From NCBI GenBank assembly GCA_036013505.1, contig CP107851.1, positions 3,853,501 to 3,917,500 of the forward strand: a stretch of 64,000 bases of DNA, read 5' to 3'. The stretch is from Streptomyces sp. NBC_00510 (GTDB lineage: Bacteria; Actinomycetota; Actinomycetes; Streptomycetales; Streptomycetaceae). The notes under the pieces are model-generated. The model made no database searches, was not told where the DNA came from, and was given only the letters and a program-made list of their open reading frames with translations. The position numbers and the translations under genes were made by a program. Positions 33,533 through 43,458 of this stretch are shown in pieces (position 1 is the first letter of the stretch; every line of letters begins with the position of its first letter).

Positions 33533-34603
33533 TCAGCGCGTCTCGGTCACCTTCGCCAGCGCGCGCGGCGCGTCGGGGTCCTGGCCGCGGGCGATGGTGA
33601 TCTCGTAGGCCAGCATCTGCAGCGGGAGGATCTCCAGGATCGGCTGCACCTCCTCGGCGACGCCCTCGGTGGGGAGGACGAAGCCGGCGGAGGCGGCGTC
33701 GACCGACGCCTGGTTGCCGATGACCACCAGATCGGCCCCACGGCCGCGGAGCCGGTCCAGCACCGGCTGGAGCGCCTCGCCGCCCTTGCCCTCGGTGACG
33801 ATCGCGATGACCGGGGAGACGTTGTCGACCATGGCCAGCGGGCCGTGCAGCAGGTCGGCGCCGGAGAAGGACAGGGCCGGGATGTAGCTGGTCTCCATCA
33901 GCTTCAGCGCGGCCTCCTTCGCGGTCGGGTAGCCGTAGCCGCGCGAGGTGAGCACCAGGCGCTCGGCGAAGCGGTAGCGCGCGGCGAGCGCCCTGACCTC
34001 GTCCTGGCGGGCGAGGATCCGCTCCGCGAGTTCCGGCAGGACCTTGGCGGCGTTGCCGTCGCCGCCCCGCAGCCCCTCGACGAACAGGTAGAGCGCGAGC
34101 AGCTCGGCGGTGTACGTCTTGGTCGCCGGCAGCGCCTTCTCCGGGCCGGCCAGGACGTCGATGTGGAACTCGGAGACCTCGGCGAGTGGCGAGTCGGCGT
34201 TGTTGGTGACCGCCAGGGTGATCGCGCCGGCCTCGCGGGCGGCCCGGGTCGAGGCCACCAGGTCCGGTGAGCCGCCGGACTGGCTGACCGTGACGACCAG
34301 GCAGTCCGTCAGGTCCGGGCGCGCGCCGTAGGCGGTGGTGGTCGACATCGACGTCAGCCCCGCGGGCTTGCCGAGGACCACCTCCACCAGGTACTTGGCG
34401 TACAGGGCCGCGTTGTCGGAGGTGCCGCGCGCGGTGAGCAGGACGAAACGCGGTCCGCGCGCGGCGATCCGCTCGGCGGTCCGCCGGATCCGCGGGGCGC
34501 CCTCCTCGAGGATGCGGCGCAGCACCGCGGGCTGCTCGGCCATCTCGCCGGACATGATCCGGCCAGGCGTCGGCTGCTGCTCGGTCGGCGACGGGGCGGA
34601 CAT
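33533..34603 (-). CDS. Two-SIS-domain glucosamine-6-phosphate deaminase-like enzyme
   Basis: 356 residues from ATG 34603. Two sugar isomerase (SIS) domains are visible: LLTARGTSDNAALYAKYLVE with VVTVSQSGGSPDLV, and LVLTSRGYGYPTAKEAALKLMET. This is the isomerase half of GlmS without its glutaminase, as in NagB-II-type deaminases (sometimes called nagB in this locus). It would convert glucosamine-6-phosphate from chitosugar uptake to fructose-6-phosphate. Last gene of the das operon, 47 bp after the GH3 gene. A fragment of a paralogue lies at 24625-24750. Confidence 0.85.
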   Translation of the reverse strand: MSAPSPTEQQPTPGRIMSGEMAEQPAVLRRILEEGAPRIRRTAERIAARGPRFVLLTARGTSDNAALYAKYLVEVVLGKPAGLTSMSTTTAYGARPDLTDCLVVTVSQSGGSPDLVASTRAAREAGAITLAVTNNADSPLAEVSEFHIDVLAGPEKALPATKTYTAELLALYLFVEGLRGGDGNAAKVLPELAERILARQDEVRALAARYRFAERLVLTSRGYGYPTAKEAALKLMETSYIPALSFSGADLLHGPLAMVDNVSPVIAIVTEGKGGEALQPVLDRLRGRGADLVVIGNQASVDAASAGFVLPTEGVAEEVQPILEILPLQMLAYEITIARGQDPDAPRALAKVTETR

Positions 34604-34650
34604 TCTCGGGGCCTCCAGGTGGATCCGGGACGGATGTGCCGCGGCGGACC

Positions 34651-36174
34651 TCAGTCGCCGGCCTCCTTGCCCGCGATGACCTCCGCGGCCGCCCGCCCGC
34701 ACACGCGGGCGGCGCCGTGGGTCGCGATGTGCAGCGCGCCGGACGGTGCCGCCTGGGGAACGCCCATCTCCACCACCACCGTGTCCGGACGGGCGGCGAG
34801 CAGCGCGCCCAGCGCCTCGGCCATCCAGGGGTGGCGGTGCACGTCACGCACCACTGCGACGATCCTACGAGTCCCCGCCGACCGCAGCACATGTGCGGTC
34901 AGCGCGTCACCTTCGCGAAAGCTCCCGGTCACCGTGCCCGGGAAGATCCGGTCGAGCTCGGCGGCGACGCCCCACGGGGTCTCGTCGCCGACGGCGATGT
35001 TGGCGACCGGGGTGAAGGCGGCGACGTACGGCGCCTCGGCGACCGGCAGGTACGCGTCGGTACGGGTCACGCGCAGGGCGCGGCGGGCCGCGACCAGGCC
35101 GATCCCGGGGTCCGGTGCCGCGCTCGCCGGCGCCGCGGAGCGCTCGGCGGCCCAGGCGGCCAGGCTCCGCACCCGTCCGGCGGCGTCGGCGAGCCGCTCC
35201 CGGGGCAGGTCGCCGTCGCGCACGGCGGCGACGATGGCGTCGCGCAGGGCGACCACCGTCTCCTCCTCGGCGAGGCCGCCGCCCACGCAGATGGCGTCGG
35301 CGCCGGCGGCGAGCGCCAGGACGGTGCCGCGCTCGATGCCGTACGCGTCGGCGATGGCGCGCATCTCGATGCCGTCGGTGACGATCAGGCCGTCGTAGCC
35401 CAGTTCGTCGCGGAGCAGTCCGGTGAGCACGGCGGGGCTGAGGGTGGCCGGGCGGTCCGGGTCGAGGGCGGGCACGAGGATGTGCGCGCTCATCACGGCC
35501 TTGCTGCCGGCGGCCAGGGCGGCCCGGAACGGGGCGAGTTCACGGGCGTGCAGGGTGTCCGGGTCGACGTCCACCCGCGGCAGGGCGTGGTGGGAGTCGA
35601 CGGAGGTGTCGCCGTGACCGGGGAAGTGCTTGGTGCAGGCGGCGACCCCGGCGGACTGCAGGCCCTCGACGTACGCGCCGGTGTGCCGGGCGACCAGCAG
35701 CGGATCGGAGCCGAAGGAGCGCACGCCGATGACCGGGTTGCGGGGGTCGGAGTTGACGTCCGCGGACGGCGCCCAGTTGAGGTTGACCCCGCACTCGGCC
35801 AGCCGGCGGCCGAGTGCGGCGGCGACGTCGCGGGTCAGGGCGGTGTCGTCGACGGCGCCGAGGGCGAGGTTGCCGGGGAAGGAGGAACCGCTGCGGGCCT
35901 CCAGCCGGGTCACGTCACCGCCCTCCTCGTCGGCGGCGATCAGGACGTCGGGCCGTACCGCGCGCAGCTGCGCGGTGAGCGCGGCCAGTTGCCCGGGCGA
36001 CTCGATGTTGCGGGCGAACAGGGCGACGGAGCCCAGTCCCTCGGCGAGCCTGCGCAGCAGCCACTCGGGTGCGGTGGTGCCGTGGAAGCCCGGCTGCAGG
36101 ACGGTGAGGGCGTCGCGGACGAGGTCGCCCGAGTCCGCGGTGCCGTCGTGGATCTGGCTCAAGGTCTCGGTCAT
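34651..36174 (-). CDS. Glycoside hydrolase family 3 beta-N-acetylhexosaminidase
   Basis: 507 residues. The NagZ-type signature CTKHFPGHGDTSVDSHHALP carries the His-Asp dyad; IAADEEGGDVTRL and VTDGIEMRAIAD provide the substrate Asp/Arg and nucleophilic Asp. There is no signal peptide, so it acts in the cytoplasm, probably cleaving imported chito-oligosaccharides or muropeptide sugars. It overlaps dasC by 4 bp (ATGA), and precedes the SIS enzyme. The C-terminal extension of about 170 residues is normal for actinomycete members. Confidence 0.88.
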   Translation of the reverse strand: MTETLSQIHDGTADSGDLVRDALTVLQPGFHGTTAPEWLLRRLAEGLGSVALFARNIESPGQLAALTAQLRAVRPDVLIAADEEGGDVTRLEARSGSSFPGNLALGAVDDTALTRDVAAALGRRLAECGVNLNWAPSADVNSDPRNPVIGVRSFGSDPLLVARHTGAYVEGLQSAGVAACTKHFPGHGDTSVDSHHALPRVDVDPDTLHARELAPFRAALAAGSKAVMSAHILVPALDPDRPATLSPAVLTGLLRDELGYDGLIVTDGIEMRAIADAYGIERGTVLALAAGADAICVGGGLAEEETVVALRDAIVAAVRDGDLPRERLADAAGRVRSLAAWAAERSAAPASAAPDPGIGLVAARRALRVTRTDAYLPVAEAPYVAAFTPVANIAVGDETPWGVAAELDRIFPGTVTGSFREGDALTAHVLRSAGTRRIVAVVRDVHRHPWMAEALGALLAARPDTVVVEMGVPQAAPSGALHIATHGAARVCGRAAAEVIAGKEAGD

Positions 36175-37067
36175 CCCTTCACCGCCCCGGCGGTCAGTCC
36201 GGCGGCGACCCTGCGCTGCACGATCAGGAAGAAGATCACCACGGGCACGCCCATCATGGTCGAACCGGCCATCATCGGCGCGTAGTCCGTGCCCCGCGAG
36301 GTGACGAAGTTGCCGAGCCACACCGTCGCCGTCTGGTGCTCCTGGCTCATGATGAGCATCGCGTACAGGTACTCGTTCCAGGCCTGGATCAGCGCGTAGA
36401 TGGAGGTGGCGACGAGGCCCGGGGCGAGCAGCGGCAGGATGATCCGGAAGAACGCGCCCATGCGCGTGCAGCCGTCGACCATTGCCGACTCCTCCAGCTC
36501 CTTGGGGATGTTGACGATGAATCCGCGCAGCGTCCACACCGTGAAGGGGAGCACGAAGGTCAGGTACGTGATGACGAGCCCGGAGAGCTTGTCGATCTGG
36601 TCGATCTGGTTGAGCAGCAGGAAGACCGGGATGATCATCGCCACCAGCGGCACCATCTGCACGGCGAGGATCGCGACGATCACCGCCTTGCGGCCGCGGA
36701 AGACGAAGCGGGAGATGGCCAGCGCCGCCAGCAGCCCGATGACCAGGCCGAGGCCGACGGTGGAGCCGGAGACGATCAGGCTGCGGCCGACCGATCCCCA
36801 GAAGTCGCCGACGTCGAGGGCGTCGGAGAAGTTCTGGAAGGACAGGCTGGTCGGGAAGAGCTTGGGGTCGGGGTCGATGGCGTCCTTGGCGGGCTTGAAC
36901 GCCGTGTTGAGCATCCAGTAGACCGGGAAGCCGGAGACCACCACGACCAGCAGGCCGAGCAGGTTGTAGACCGTCCGCCCCTTGCGCCGGGGCCGCCGGG
37001 CGGCGCGCGCCGCCGGAGCGGCGGCCGGCACCCTCTCGGCGGGAGCCGTGTCGAGCATGGCCGTCAC
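36171..37067 (-). CDS. dasC: ABC importer permease DasC
   Basis: 298 residues from GTG 37067, overlapping the dasB stop by 4 bp. Six membrane helices; the EAA loop ELEESAMVDGCTRMGAFFRIILPLLAPG contacts the ATPase. The MalG-like fold pairs with DasB. Together with DasA it imports N,N'-diacetylchitobiose; the shared ATPase MsiK is encoded elsewhere. It overlaps the GH3 start. Confidence 0.9.
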   Translation of the reverse strand: MTAMLDTAPAERVPAAAPAARAARRPRRKGRTVYNLLGLLVVVVSGFPVYWMLNTAFKPAKDAIDPDPKLFPTSLSFQNFSDALDVGDFWGSVGRSLIVSGSTVGLGLVIGLLAALAISRFVFRGRKAVIVAILAVQMVPLVAMIIPVFLLLNQIDQIDKLSGLVITYLTFVLPFTVWTLRGFIVNIPKELEESAMVDGCTRMGAFFRIILPLLAPGLVATSIYALIQAWNEYLYAMLIMSQEHQTATVWLGNFVTSRGTDYAPMMAGSTMMGVPVVIFFLIVQRRVAAGLTAGAVKG

Positions 37068-38029
37068 TCCACCTCTCCGATCTTCAGCATCTGGCGCATG
37101 TAGACGGCCATCACCCCGAGGAGGAGCAGCACGGTGATGACGGCGATGGCCGCGCCCGCGTCGTAGTCGTTGGCGACGAAGGCCTGGTCGTAGGAGTAGG
37201 TGGTGAGGACCTGGTACGCGGGCTCGGGGTGGCCGTCGCGCATGAGGAAGACCTGCGGGAAGACGCCCATGTCCCAGATGACCGACAGCGTCGTCAGCAT
37301 GACGATGATCGGCTTGAGCACCGGAAGCGTGACGTGCCGGAAGACCTTGACGGGCCCGGCGCCGTCCATGCGGGCGGCCTCCTCCAGTTCCTTGGGCACC
37401 TGGGTGAGGCCGGCGTGCAGGGTGATGGCGACGAAGGGAATGGCGCCCCACACCACCATGAGGGTGATGACCAGGAAGCCCTGCTTGGTGTCGGTGAACC
37501 AGTTGTGGCCGCTGAGGTCCACCCCGGGCAGCCGGCTGAGGAGCCAGTTGAGGACGCCGTAGTCGCTGTCGAACATCCACTTGAAGATGGTGATGGCGAC
37601 GACCACGGGCATCGCCCAGCTCGCCACCAGCACGATGTTGATCAGCGCCTTGACCCAGGGCGAGACCCGCTGCATCAGCAGCGCCACCCCCATGCCGACG
37701 ACGAGCGTGAGCAGCACCGCCGCGAGGGTGAAGAGCAGCGTGCGCAGGACGACGCCCCAGAAGACCGAGTCCCCCAGGACGTGGGTGTAGTTGGCGACTC
37801 CCTGCCAGTCGCCGGGCAGCCCCTGCCAGAGCTCGGCCTGCCCGTACTGCTTGAAGGAGAGGGTGACCAGCCGGACCAGCGGATAGCCGAGGACCAGCAG
37901 CAGGACGCCGATTGTCGGCGCGAGCAGCGTCCACGGGAGCGCGGCTCCGCCGAAGCGGCGTGGCCTGCGGCCCGGTCCCGCCGGCCGCGGGCGCGGCGCC
38001 TTGTCCAACGGTGTGTCAACGGCACTCAT
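37064..38029 (-). CDS. dasB: ABC importer permease DasB
   Basis: 321 residues. Six hydrophobic helices after a Pro/Arg-rich cytoplasmic N-terminus; EAA motif ELEEAARMDGAGPVKVFRHVTLP. It resembles MalF-type sugar permeases. ATG 38029 is favoured over 38032 because AGGAG is then 6 nt away. Lies 98 bp after dasA and overlaps dasC. Confidence 0.9.
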   Translation of the reverse strand: MSAVDTPLDKAPRPRPAGPGRRPRRFGGAALPWTLLAPTIGVLLLVLGYPLVRLVTLSFKQYGQAELWQGLPGDWQGVANYTHVLGDSVFWGVVLRTLLFTLAAVLLTLVVGMGVALLMQRVSPWVKALINIVLVASWAMPVVVAITIFKWMFDSDYGVLNWLLSRLPGVDLSGHNWFTDTKQGFLVITLMVVWGAIPFVAITLHAGLTQVPKELEEAARMDGAGPVKVFRHVTLPVLKPIIVMLTTLSVIWDMGVFPQVFLMRDGHPEPAYQVLTTYSYDQAFVANDYDAGAAIAVITVLLLLGVMAVYMRQMLKIGEVE

Positions 38030-38127
38030 CATGTGCTCCTCGGCTACTCCAGTCCCTGGCGTCGCGCCGGGGCCGGCCGCCCTGGGGCGGCCGGCCGGCG
38101 TCGATCACTGTGTTGCCCGTGTGCCGG

Positions 38128-39405
38128 TCAGCCGGCGTTGATCACCGCGTTGATCTGCTCGTCCGCGGACTTGGTCGCGTCCTCGATGGACGCCTTGCCG
38201 ACTGCGATGTCGTTGAGCATGTTCTGCAGGATCTGCTTCTTCTCGACCTGCAGCCAGCCCGGGGCGGTCGGGACGAACCAGGTGTTCTCGTTGGCCCGGG
38301 CCGAGGCGGCCGTCGCCGGGTCGTCCTTCAGCGGGGCGAGCAGCGACTTGGCGTTGGGCAGGTTGCCCTTGGAGATGAGGACCTTCTGGGCGGCGCTGTT
38401 CGTGAAGCCGTTGATCCAATCGGCGGCGAGGTCCTGCGCGGCGGACTTGGCCGGGATGACCAGGTCGGAGCCGCCGATGAAGTTCGGCAGCAGTTCGCCG
38501 TTGGGGCCGGGCAGCGCGAAGGTCTCCAGGTTGTCCTTCAGCTTGCCGGTCTTGTCGGTCTTCGGGTCGGCGGCGGCGCCGCCCTCCCAGCTGGCGCCGT
38601 AGATGAGCGCGGACTTGCCCTGGCCGTAGACGATGTAACGGTCGGACTCGTCCTTGTTCTTGTCGCCGTGGAAGTACGCGTCGAGGACGCCCTTCCAGGT
38701 CTTCAGGCCCTCGATGGACTTGGGGTCGGAGAGGGTGGCGGTCCACTTGCCGCCGTCCTCCTTGGCGACGTCGCCGCCGGCGTCCTTGACGAAGGCCAGC
38801 GCGGTGTACCAGTCGCGGCTGGGCTGGTACCAGGCGGAGAACTTGTCGCCGTTCTTCTTCTGGATCTTGTCGAGCGCGTCGGTCAGCTCGGCCCAGGTGG
38901 TGGGGGCCTTGGTGACGCCGGCCGCCTTGGCGACGTCCTTGCGCCAGGTGCCGACGCGGGCACCGGCGTAGTAAGGCACGCCGTAGGTCTTGCCGTTGTA
39001 CGTCACGGAGCCCTCGAGGGCGTCCAGCCAGTCGCCGGAGTTCTCGAACTTGCTCTTGTCGATGGGCGCGAACGCGCCCTTGACCAGGTAGCCGAGGGTC
39101 TCGGTGTTGCCCATCTCGACCACGTCCGGCACCTTCTTGGTGGCGAGGACGGCGTCGAGCTTCTGGTTCTTGGCGGTCCACTCGTAGTACTCGTGGTGGA
39201 TCTTCACGCCCTTGTGCTCGGCCGTGAAGGCGTCGTCCGCCTGCTTGACCAGCTCGGGCCAGTTCTTCTGTGCGTCGACCGTCAGCCAGACGGTGATCTC
39301 CTTCGGCGCCGAGGCCTTGTCGGAGCCCTTGTCGTCCGAACCGCAGGCCGCAACGCCGGCGACCATGACGGCGACACCGATCGCCGCGATCAGCTTGCGC
39401 TTCAC
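38128..39405 (-). CDS. dasA: Chitobiose-binding lipoprotein DasA
   Basis: 425 residues. The lipoprotein signal peptide ends VAGVAAC, so Cys21 is lipidated and the protein is anchored outside the membrane. The mature chain is a family 1 extracellular sugar-binding protein (EITVWLTVDAQKNWPELV, GNTETLGYLVKGAFAPID). In S. coelicolor DasA binds chitobiose and is repressed by DasR. It starts the dasABC-GH3-SIS operon, behind a promoter with two dre sites and divergent from dasR. Confidence 0.93.
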   Translation of the reverse strand: MKRKLIAAIGVAVMVAGVAACGSDDKGSDKASAPKEITVWLTVDAQKNWPELVKQADDAFTAEHKGVKIHHEYYEWTAKNQKLDAVLATKKVPDVVEMGNTETLGYLVKGAFAPIDKSKFENSGDWLDALEGSVTYNGKTYGVPYYAGARVGTWRKDVAKAAGVTKAPTTWAELTDALDKIQKKNGDKFSAWYQPSRDWYTALAFVKDAGGDVAKEDGGKWTATLSDPKSIEGLKTWKGVLDAYFHGDKNKDESDRYIVYGQGKSALIYGASWEGGAAADPKTDKTGKLKDNLETFALPGPNGELLPNFIGGSDLVIPAKSAAQDLAADWINGFTNSAAQKVLISKGNLPNAKSLLAPLKDDPATAASARANENTWFVPTAPGWLQVEKKQILQNMLNDIAVGKASIEDATKSADEQINAVINAG

Positions 39406-39433
39406 AACACCCTCCCCAGGGCAGTGAGTACCA

Positions 39434-39484
39434 AGTGGTGTAGACCAGTGCCCGAAGCTTGGCCTAGACCTTTAGGGGTGTCAA
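39434..39484 (-). promoter_or_regulatory. dasA promoter with two dre sites
   Basis: A TTGACA -35 element lies at 39479-39484 on the minus strand. A perfect-arm dre, ACTGGTCTACACCACT, lies at 39434-39449, near the expected transcription start; a weaker one, AAAGGTCTAGGCCAAG, lies at 39458-39473 between -35 and -10. DasR bound to both would block initiation; glucosamine-6-phosphate releases it. Confidence 0.85.
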
Positions 39485-39594
39485 GGGTGTATAAGAGCAC
39501 CGGACGCGTCCGTTACCGGACCGACATCTGGGCTCGTAACGCGATATGAGCCCGGCCCGTGCCACGATGTGAGCCGCGAATGACGGAGGAGCCG

Positions 39595-40410
39595 GTGACG
39601 GCAGCACGACAGCACTCGGGAGCAGAAGCGATGGAGACGGACGGCGAGGCCGGCACAGCGGTGACGGGGACCGCGGAGGCGCCCGGGACCGCGGCCGGAC
39701 GGACCGCGCGGGTGCCCAAGTACTACGGCCTGAAGCGCCATCTGCTCGAACTGACCCAGACGATGCCCCCCGGCTCCCCGGTGCCCCCCGAGCGCACCCT
39801 GGCCGCCGAGTTCGACACCTCGCGCACCACCGTGCGGCAGGCGCTGCAGGAACTGGTGGTCGAGGGCCGCCTGGAGCGCATCCAGGGCAAGGGCACCTTC
39901 GTCGCCAAGCCCAAGGTCTCCCAGGCGCTGCAACTGACCTCGTACACCGAGGACATGCGGGCCCAGGGCCTTGAGCCGACCTCACAGCTGCTCGACATCG
40001 GCTACATCACCGCCGACGACCGGCTGGCCGAACTGCTGGACATGAAGGCCGGCGGCCGCGTGCTGCGCATCGAGCGCCTGCGCCTGGCGAACGGCGAGCC
40101 GATGGCCATCGAGACCACCCACCTGTCGGCCAAGCGCTTCCCCGCGCTGCGCCGCAGCCTGGCGAAGTACACCTCGCTCTACACGGCCCTGGCCGAGGTC
40201 TACGACGTCCGGCTCGCCGAGGCGGAGGAGACCATCGAGACCTCGCTCGCCACCCCGCGCGAGGCGGGCCTGCTGGGCACGGACGTCGGGCTGCCGATGC
40301 TCCTGCTGTCCCGGCACTCGATCGACACCGGCGGCGAGCCGGTGGAGTGGGTGCGCTCGGTCTACCGCGGCGACCGCTACAAGTTCGTGGCCCGCCTGCA
40401 ACGACCCTGA
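39595..40410 (+). CDS. dasR: GntR/HutC-family chitosugar regulator DasR
   Basis: 271 residues from GTG 39595, chosen because GGAGGAG lies just upstream; a longer start at 39580 is possible. A disordered N-terminus is followed by a GntR winged helix ([40 protein letters not shown]) and a UTRA effector domain ([33 protein letters not shown]). It closely resembles S. coelicolor DasR, the global GlcNAc/antibiotic regulator whose effector is glucosamine-6-phosphate. It is about 17 residues longer at the N-terminus than that protein. Confidence 0.93.
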   Translation: MTAARQHSGAEAMETDGEAGTAVTGTAEAPGTAAGRTARVPKYYGLKRHLLELTQTMPPGSPVPPERTLAAEFDTSRTTVRQALQELVVEGRLERIQGKGTFVAKPKVSQALQLTSYTEDMRAQGLEPTSQLLDIGYITADDRLAELLDMKAGGRVLRIERLRLANGEPMAIETTHLSAKRFPALRRSLAKYTSLYTALAEVYDVRLAEAEETIETSLATPREAGLLGTDVGLPMLLLSRHSIDTGGEPVEWVRSVYRGDRYKFVARLQRP

Positions 40411-40543
40411 CTCCCGCGCGGTTCCCGGGTCTTGTAGATCGTTTCCATACCGCAATGCGGGCAGGTAGTGACGTGCCTCCCGTCCTGACTCTAGATTGCC
40501 TGCGCATTACACAGGAGTAAGAGATCAGGACGGAGCCGTAGCA

Positions 40544-40801
40544 ATGTCCGAACCATCCGGAACCTCCGGGCGGCCACCGGTGGTCACCACCACCCGCGTG
40601 ATCGCCGGTGTCTGCCTCGTCATCCCCTTCGTCGCCATGCTCTGGGTCGGCTCGTACGCGAAGCTGACGCCGGAGTTCATCGGCATCCCGTTCTTCTACT
40701 GGTACCAGATGCTGTGGGTGTTCCTGTCCTCCGGACTGACGTACGCCGCGTACGTGCTGGTCCGTCGTGAGGAGCGGGCACGGAAGGAGGCCGCGAAGTG
40801 A
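40544..40801 (+). CDS. DUF3311 small membrane protein
   Basis: 85 residues with two membrane helices (VIAGVCLVIPFVAMLWVGSYA and FIGIPFFYWYQMLWVFLSSGLTYAAYVLV). The family is encoded before sodium/solute symporters. It overlaps the symporter gene by 4 bp (GTGA), so the two are coupled. It is likely an accessory subunit; no known reaction. Confidence 0.88.
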   Translation: MSEPSGTSGRPPVVTTTRVIAGVCLVIPFVAMLWVGSYAKLTPEFIGIPFFYWYQMLWVFLSSGLTYAAYVLVRREERARKEAAK

Positions 40802-42429
40802 AGGACGGGGTCAACGGCGTCGCACTCGGCGTCTTCATCTTCTTCTTCCTGGTCGTGACGGTCCTGGGCTTCCTGGCCGCACGCTGGCGCAGGGCGGAGA
40901 ACGCACTGCACCTGGACGAGTGGGGCCTGGGCGGCCGCAGCTTCGGCGGCTGGATCACCTGGTTCCTGCTCGGCGGTGACCTGTACACGGCCTACACCTT
41001 CGTGGCGGTGCCGGCGGCGGTCTACGCGGCGGGTGCGTCCGGCTTCTTCGCCGTGCCGTACACGATCCTGGTCTACCCGCTGATCTTCACCTTCCTGCCG
41101 CGGCTGTGGTCGGTGTCGCACAAGCACGGCTACGTCACCACCTCCGACTTCGTGCGCGGGCGCTTCGGTTCCAAGGGCCTGTCGCTGGCGGTGGCGGTCA
41201 CCGGCATCCTGGCCACGATGCCCTACATCGCGCTGCAACTGGTGGGCATCCAGGCCGTGCTGGACGTGATGGGCGTAGGCGGCGGCGAGTCGTCCAACTG
41301 GTTCGTCAAGGACCTGCCGCTGCTGATCGCCTTCGGTGTCCTGGCGGCCTACACGTACTCCTCCGGCCTGCGGGCGCCGGCGCTGATCGCGTTCGTGAAG
41401 GACACGCTGATCTACATCGTCATCGCGGTGGCGATCATCTACATCCCGATCAAGCTGGGCGGCTTCGACGACATCTTCGCCAAGGCCGGCGACGCCTACT
41501 CCCAGGTCAACCCCGCCACCGGCAAGCCGCGCGGATCCCTGGCGCCGGGCGACACCGCCCAGTGGGCGTACGGCACGCTGGCGCTGGGTTCGGCGCTCGC
41601 GCTGTTCATGTACCCGCACTCCATCACCGCCGTGCTCTCCAGTCGCAGCCGTGACGTCATCCGCCGTAACACCACCGTGCTGCCGCTGTACTCGCTGATG
41701 CTGGGCCTGCTGGCGATGCTCGGCTTCATGGCGCTGGCCAGCGGTGTCGGGGCCGGGGTCAAGGGCTACAACGGCCAGCTGGCGATCCCGCAGCTGTTCG
41801 AGAACATGTTCCCGTCCTGGTTCGCGGGCGTGGCCTTCGCCGCGATCGGCATCGGCGCCCTGGTGCCGGCGGCGATCATGTCGATCGCCGCGGCCAACCT
41901 GTTCACCCGCAACATCTACAAGGACTTCCTCAAACCCGACGCCACCCCCGCGCAGGAGACCCAGGTCTCCAAGGTGGTCTCGCTGCTGGTCAAGGTCGGC
42001 GCCCTGGTCTTCGTCCTCACCATGGACAAGACGGTCGCGATCAACTTCCAGCTGCTGGGCGGCATCTGGATCCTGCAGACCTTCCCGGCCCTGGTCGGCG
42101 GCCTGTTCACCCGGTGGTTCCACCGCTGGGCGCTGCTGGCGGGCTGGGCCGTCGGCATGGTCTACGGCACCTGGGTGGCGTACGGCGTCGCCAGCCCCGC
42201 CCAGAAGCACTTCGGCGGCTCCTCCGACACCATCCCGGTCATCGGGCAGATCGGCTACATCGGCCTGACCGCCTTCGTGCTCAACCTGGCGGTCACCGTC
42301 GTCCTCACCTTCGTCCTGCGGGCCCTGAAGGCCCCCGAGGGCGTGGACGAGACCAGCAAGAGCGATTTCACCGCCGACGCCGGCGAGCCGGGCGTGCAGC
42401 GGGACCTGCCGGTGGGCGCCGGTCACTGA
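40798..42429 (+). CDS. Sodium/solute symporter (SSS family)
   Basis: 543 residues and about 13 membrane helices. TWFLLGGDLYTAYTFVAVPAAVYAAGASGFFAVPY and the later ALFMYPHSITAVLSSRSRDVIRRNTT fit SSS transporters of the monocarboxylate (MctP/acetate) type. Sodium-coupled uptake of a monocarboxylate is likely; the exact substrate is not evident. Encoded with the DUF3311 partner and ended by a strong hairpin. Confidence 0.88.
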   Translation: MKDGVNGVALGVFIFFFLVVTVLGFLAARWRRAENALHLDEWGLGGRSFGGWITWFLLGGDLYTAYTFVAVPAAVYAAGASGFFAVPYTILVYPLIFTFLPRLWSVSHKHGYVTTSDFVRGRFGSKGLSLAVAVTGILATMPYIALQLVGIQAVLDVMGVGGGESSNWFVKDLPLLIAFGVLAAYTYSSGLRAPALIAFVKDTLIYIVIAVAIIYIPIKLGGFDDIFAKAGDAYSQVNPATGKPRGSLAPGDTAQWAYGTLALGSALALFMYPHSITAVLSSRSRDVIRRNTTVLPLYSLMLGLLAMLGFMALASGVGAGVKGYNGQLAIPQLFENMFPSWFAGVAFAAIGIGALVPAAIMSIAAANLFTRNIYKDFLKPDATPAQETQVSKVVSLLVKVGALVFVLTMDKTVAINFQLLGGIWILQTFPALVGGLFTRWFHRWALLAGWAVGMVYGTWVAYGVASPAQKHFGGSSDTIPVIGQIGYIGLTAFVLNLAVTVVLTFVLRALKAPEGVDETSKSDFTADAGEPGVQRDLPVGAGH

Positions 42430-42451
42430 CCGCCGCTCCGGCCACGATCAC

Positions 42452-42482
42452 GGGCCGCCGCCCTGGGACGGGGCGGCGGCCC
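42452..42482. terminator. Hairpin between symporter and AraC-type genes
   Basis: A 12-bp perfect stem (GGGCCGCCGCCC with its complement) and a 7-nt loop separate two converging genes. It is probably bidirectional. Confidence 0.8.
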
Positions 42483-42486
42483 GTCG

Positions 42487-43458
42487 TCATGCCGTACGGG
42501 CCGCCTCCGGGCAGCGGAAGGTGCGGCGGTACGCCTGCGGGGTGGTGCCCACCCAGCGGGCGAAGTGGTGCCGCAGGGTCGCCGCGTTGCCGAAGCCGGC
42601 GCGCGCGGCGACGGCGTCCACGGTCTCGTCGGTGCCCTCCAGCAACTCCCGGGCCAGCAGCACCCGCTGGCCCAGCAGCCAGCGGTACGGTGTCGTGCCG
42701 GTCTCCTGCTGGAAGCGGCGCGCGAAGGTGCGCGGCGACATGTGCGCCCGGGCGGCCAGCTCGTCGACGGTGACCTCGCGGTCCAGGTGGCGCTCCATCC
42801 ACGCCAGGACCTCGCCCACGGTGTCGCAGCGCGTGCGCGGCAGCGGGCGGTCGACGTACTGCGCCTGGCCGCCCTCGCGGTGCGGGGGCACCACCATGCG
42901 CCGGGCGATGGCGTTGGCCACGTCGCTGCCCTGCTCCTTGCGGACCAGGTGGAGGCAGGCGTCGATCCCGGCGGCGGTGCCGGCCGAGGTGATCACCGGG
43001 TCCTCGTCCACGTACAGCACGTCGGGCTCGACCCGCACCCGGGGGTAACGCCGCGCCAGTTCCTCCGCGTGCCGCCAGTGGGCGGCGCAGCGGCGCCCGT
43101 CCAGCAGGCCGGCGGCGGCCAGCACGAAGACCCCCGAGCAGACGCTGAGCACCCGCGCCCCGCGCCCGACGGCGCGGTTCAGCGCCTCCAGCAGCTCCGG
43201 CGGGTACTCCCGGCGCACGTAGGAGTCCCCGGCGGGCACCGCGACCAGGTCGGCCTCCGCCAGCCGTTCCAGCCCGTGCCGGGTGCCGATGGTGAACCCG
43301 GCGGGCGACGTCAGCGTCGGGCCCTCCGCGGACGCCACGGCGAAGTCGTAGGCCGGCAGGCCGTCGTCCGACCTGTCGATTCCGAACACCTCGCAGACCA
43401 CCCCCAGTTCGAAGGGATGGACACCGTCGAGCAGGACCACGGCCACGTTCTGCAGCAT
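42487..43458 (-). CDS. GlxA-family AraC-type regulator
   Basis: 323 residues. An N-terminal DJ-1/PfpI-like domain (VAVVLLDGVHPFELGVVCEVFG, GARVLSVCSGVFVLAAAGLLDG with its nucleophile-elbow Cys) is joined to an AraC helix-turn-helix pair (EVTVDELAARAHMSPRTFARR, DAVAARAGFGNAATLRHHFAR). The DJ-1 part may bind a small metabolite. In S. coelicolor an AraC-like nrdS gene belongs to the nrdAB operon; this gene is near but divergent from nrdA, and I cannot say whether it is that orthologue. Start ATG 43458. Confidence 0.85.
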   Translation of the reverse strand: MLQNVAVVLLDGVHPFELGVVCEVFGIDRSDDGLPAYDFAVASAEGPTLTSPAGFTIGTRHGLERLAEADLVAVPAGDSYVRREYPPELLEALNRAVGRGARVLSVCSGVFVLAAAGLLDGRRCAAHWRHAEELARRYPRVRVEPDVLYVDEDPVITSAGTAAGIDACLHLVRKEQGSDVANAIARRMVVPPHREGGQAQYVDRPLPRTRCDTVGEVLAWMERHLDREVTVDELAARAHMSPRTFARRFQQETGTTPYRWLLGQRVLLARELLEGTDETVDAVAARAGFGNAATLRHHFARWVGTTPQAYRRTFRCPEAARTA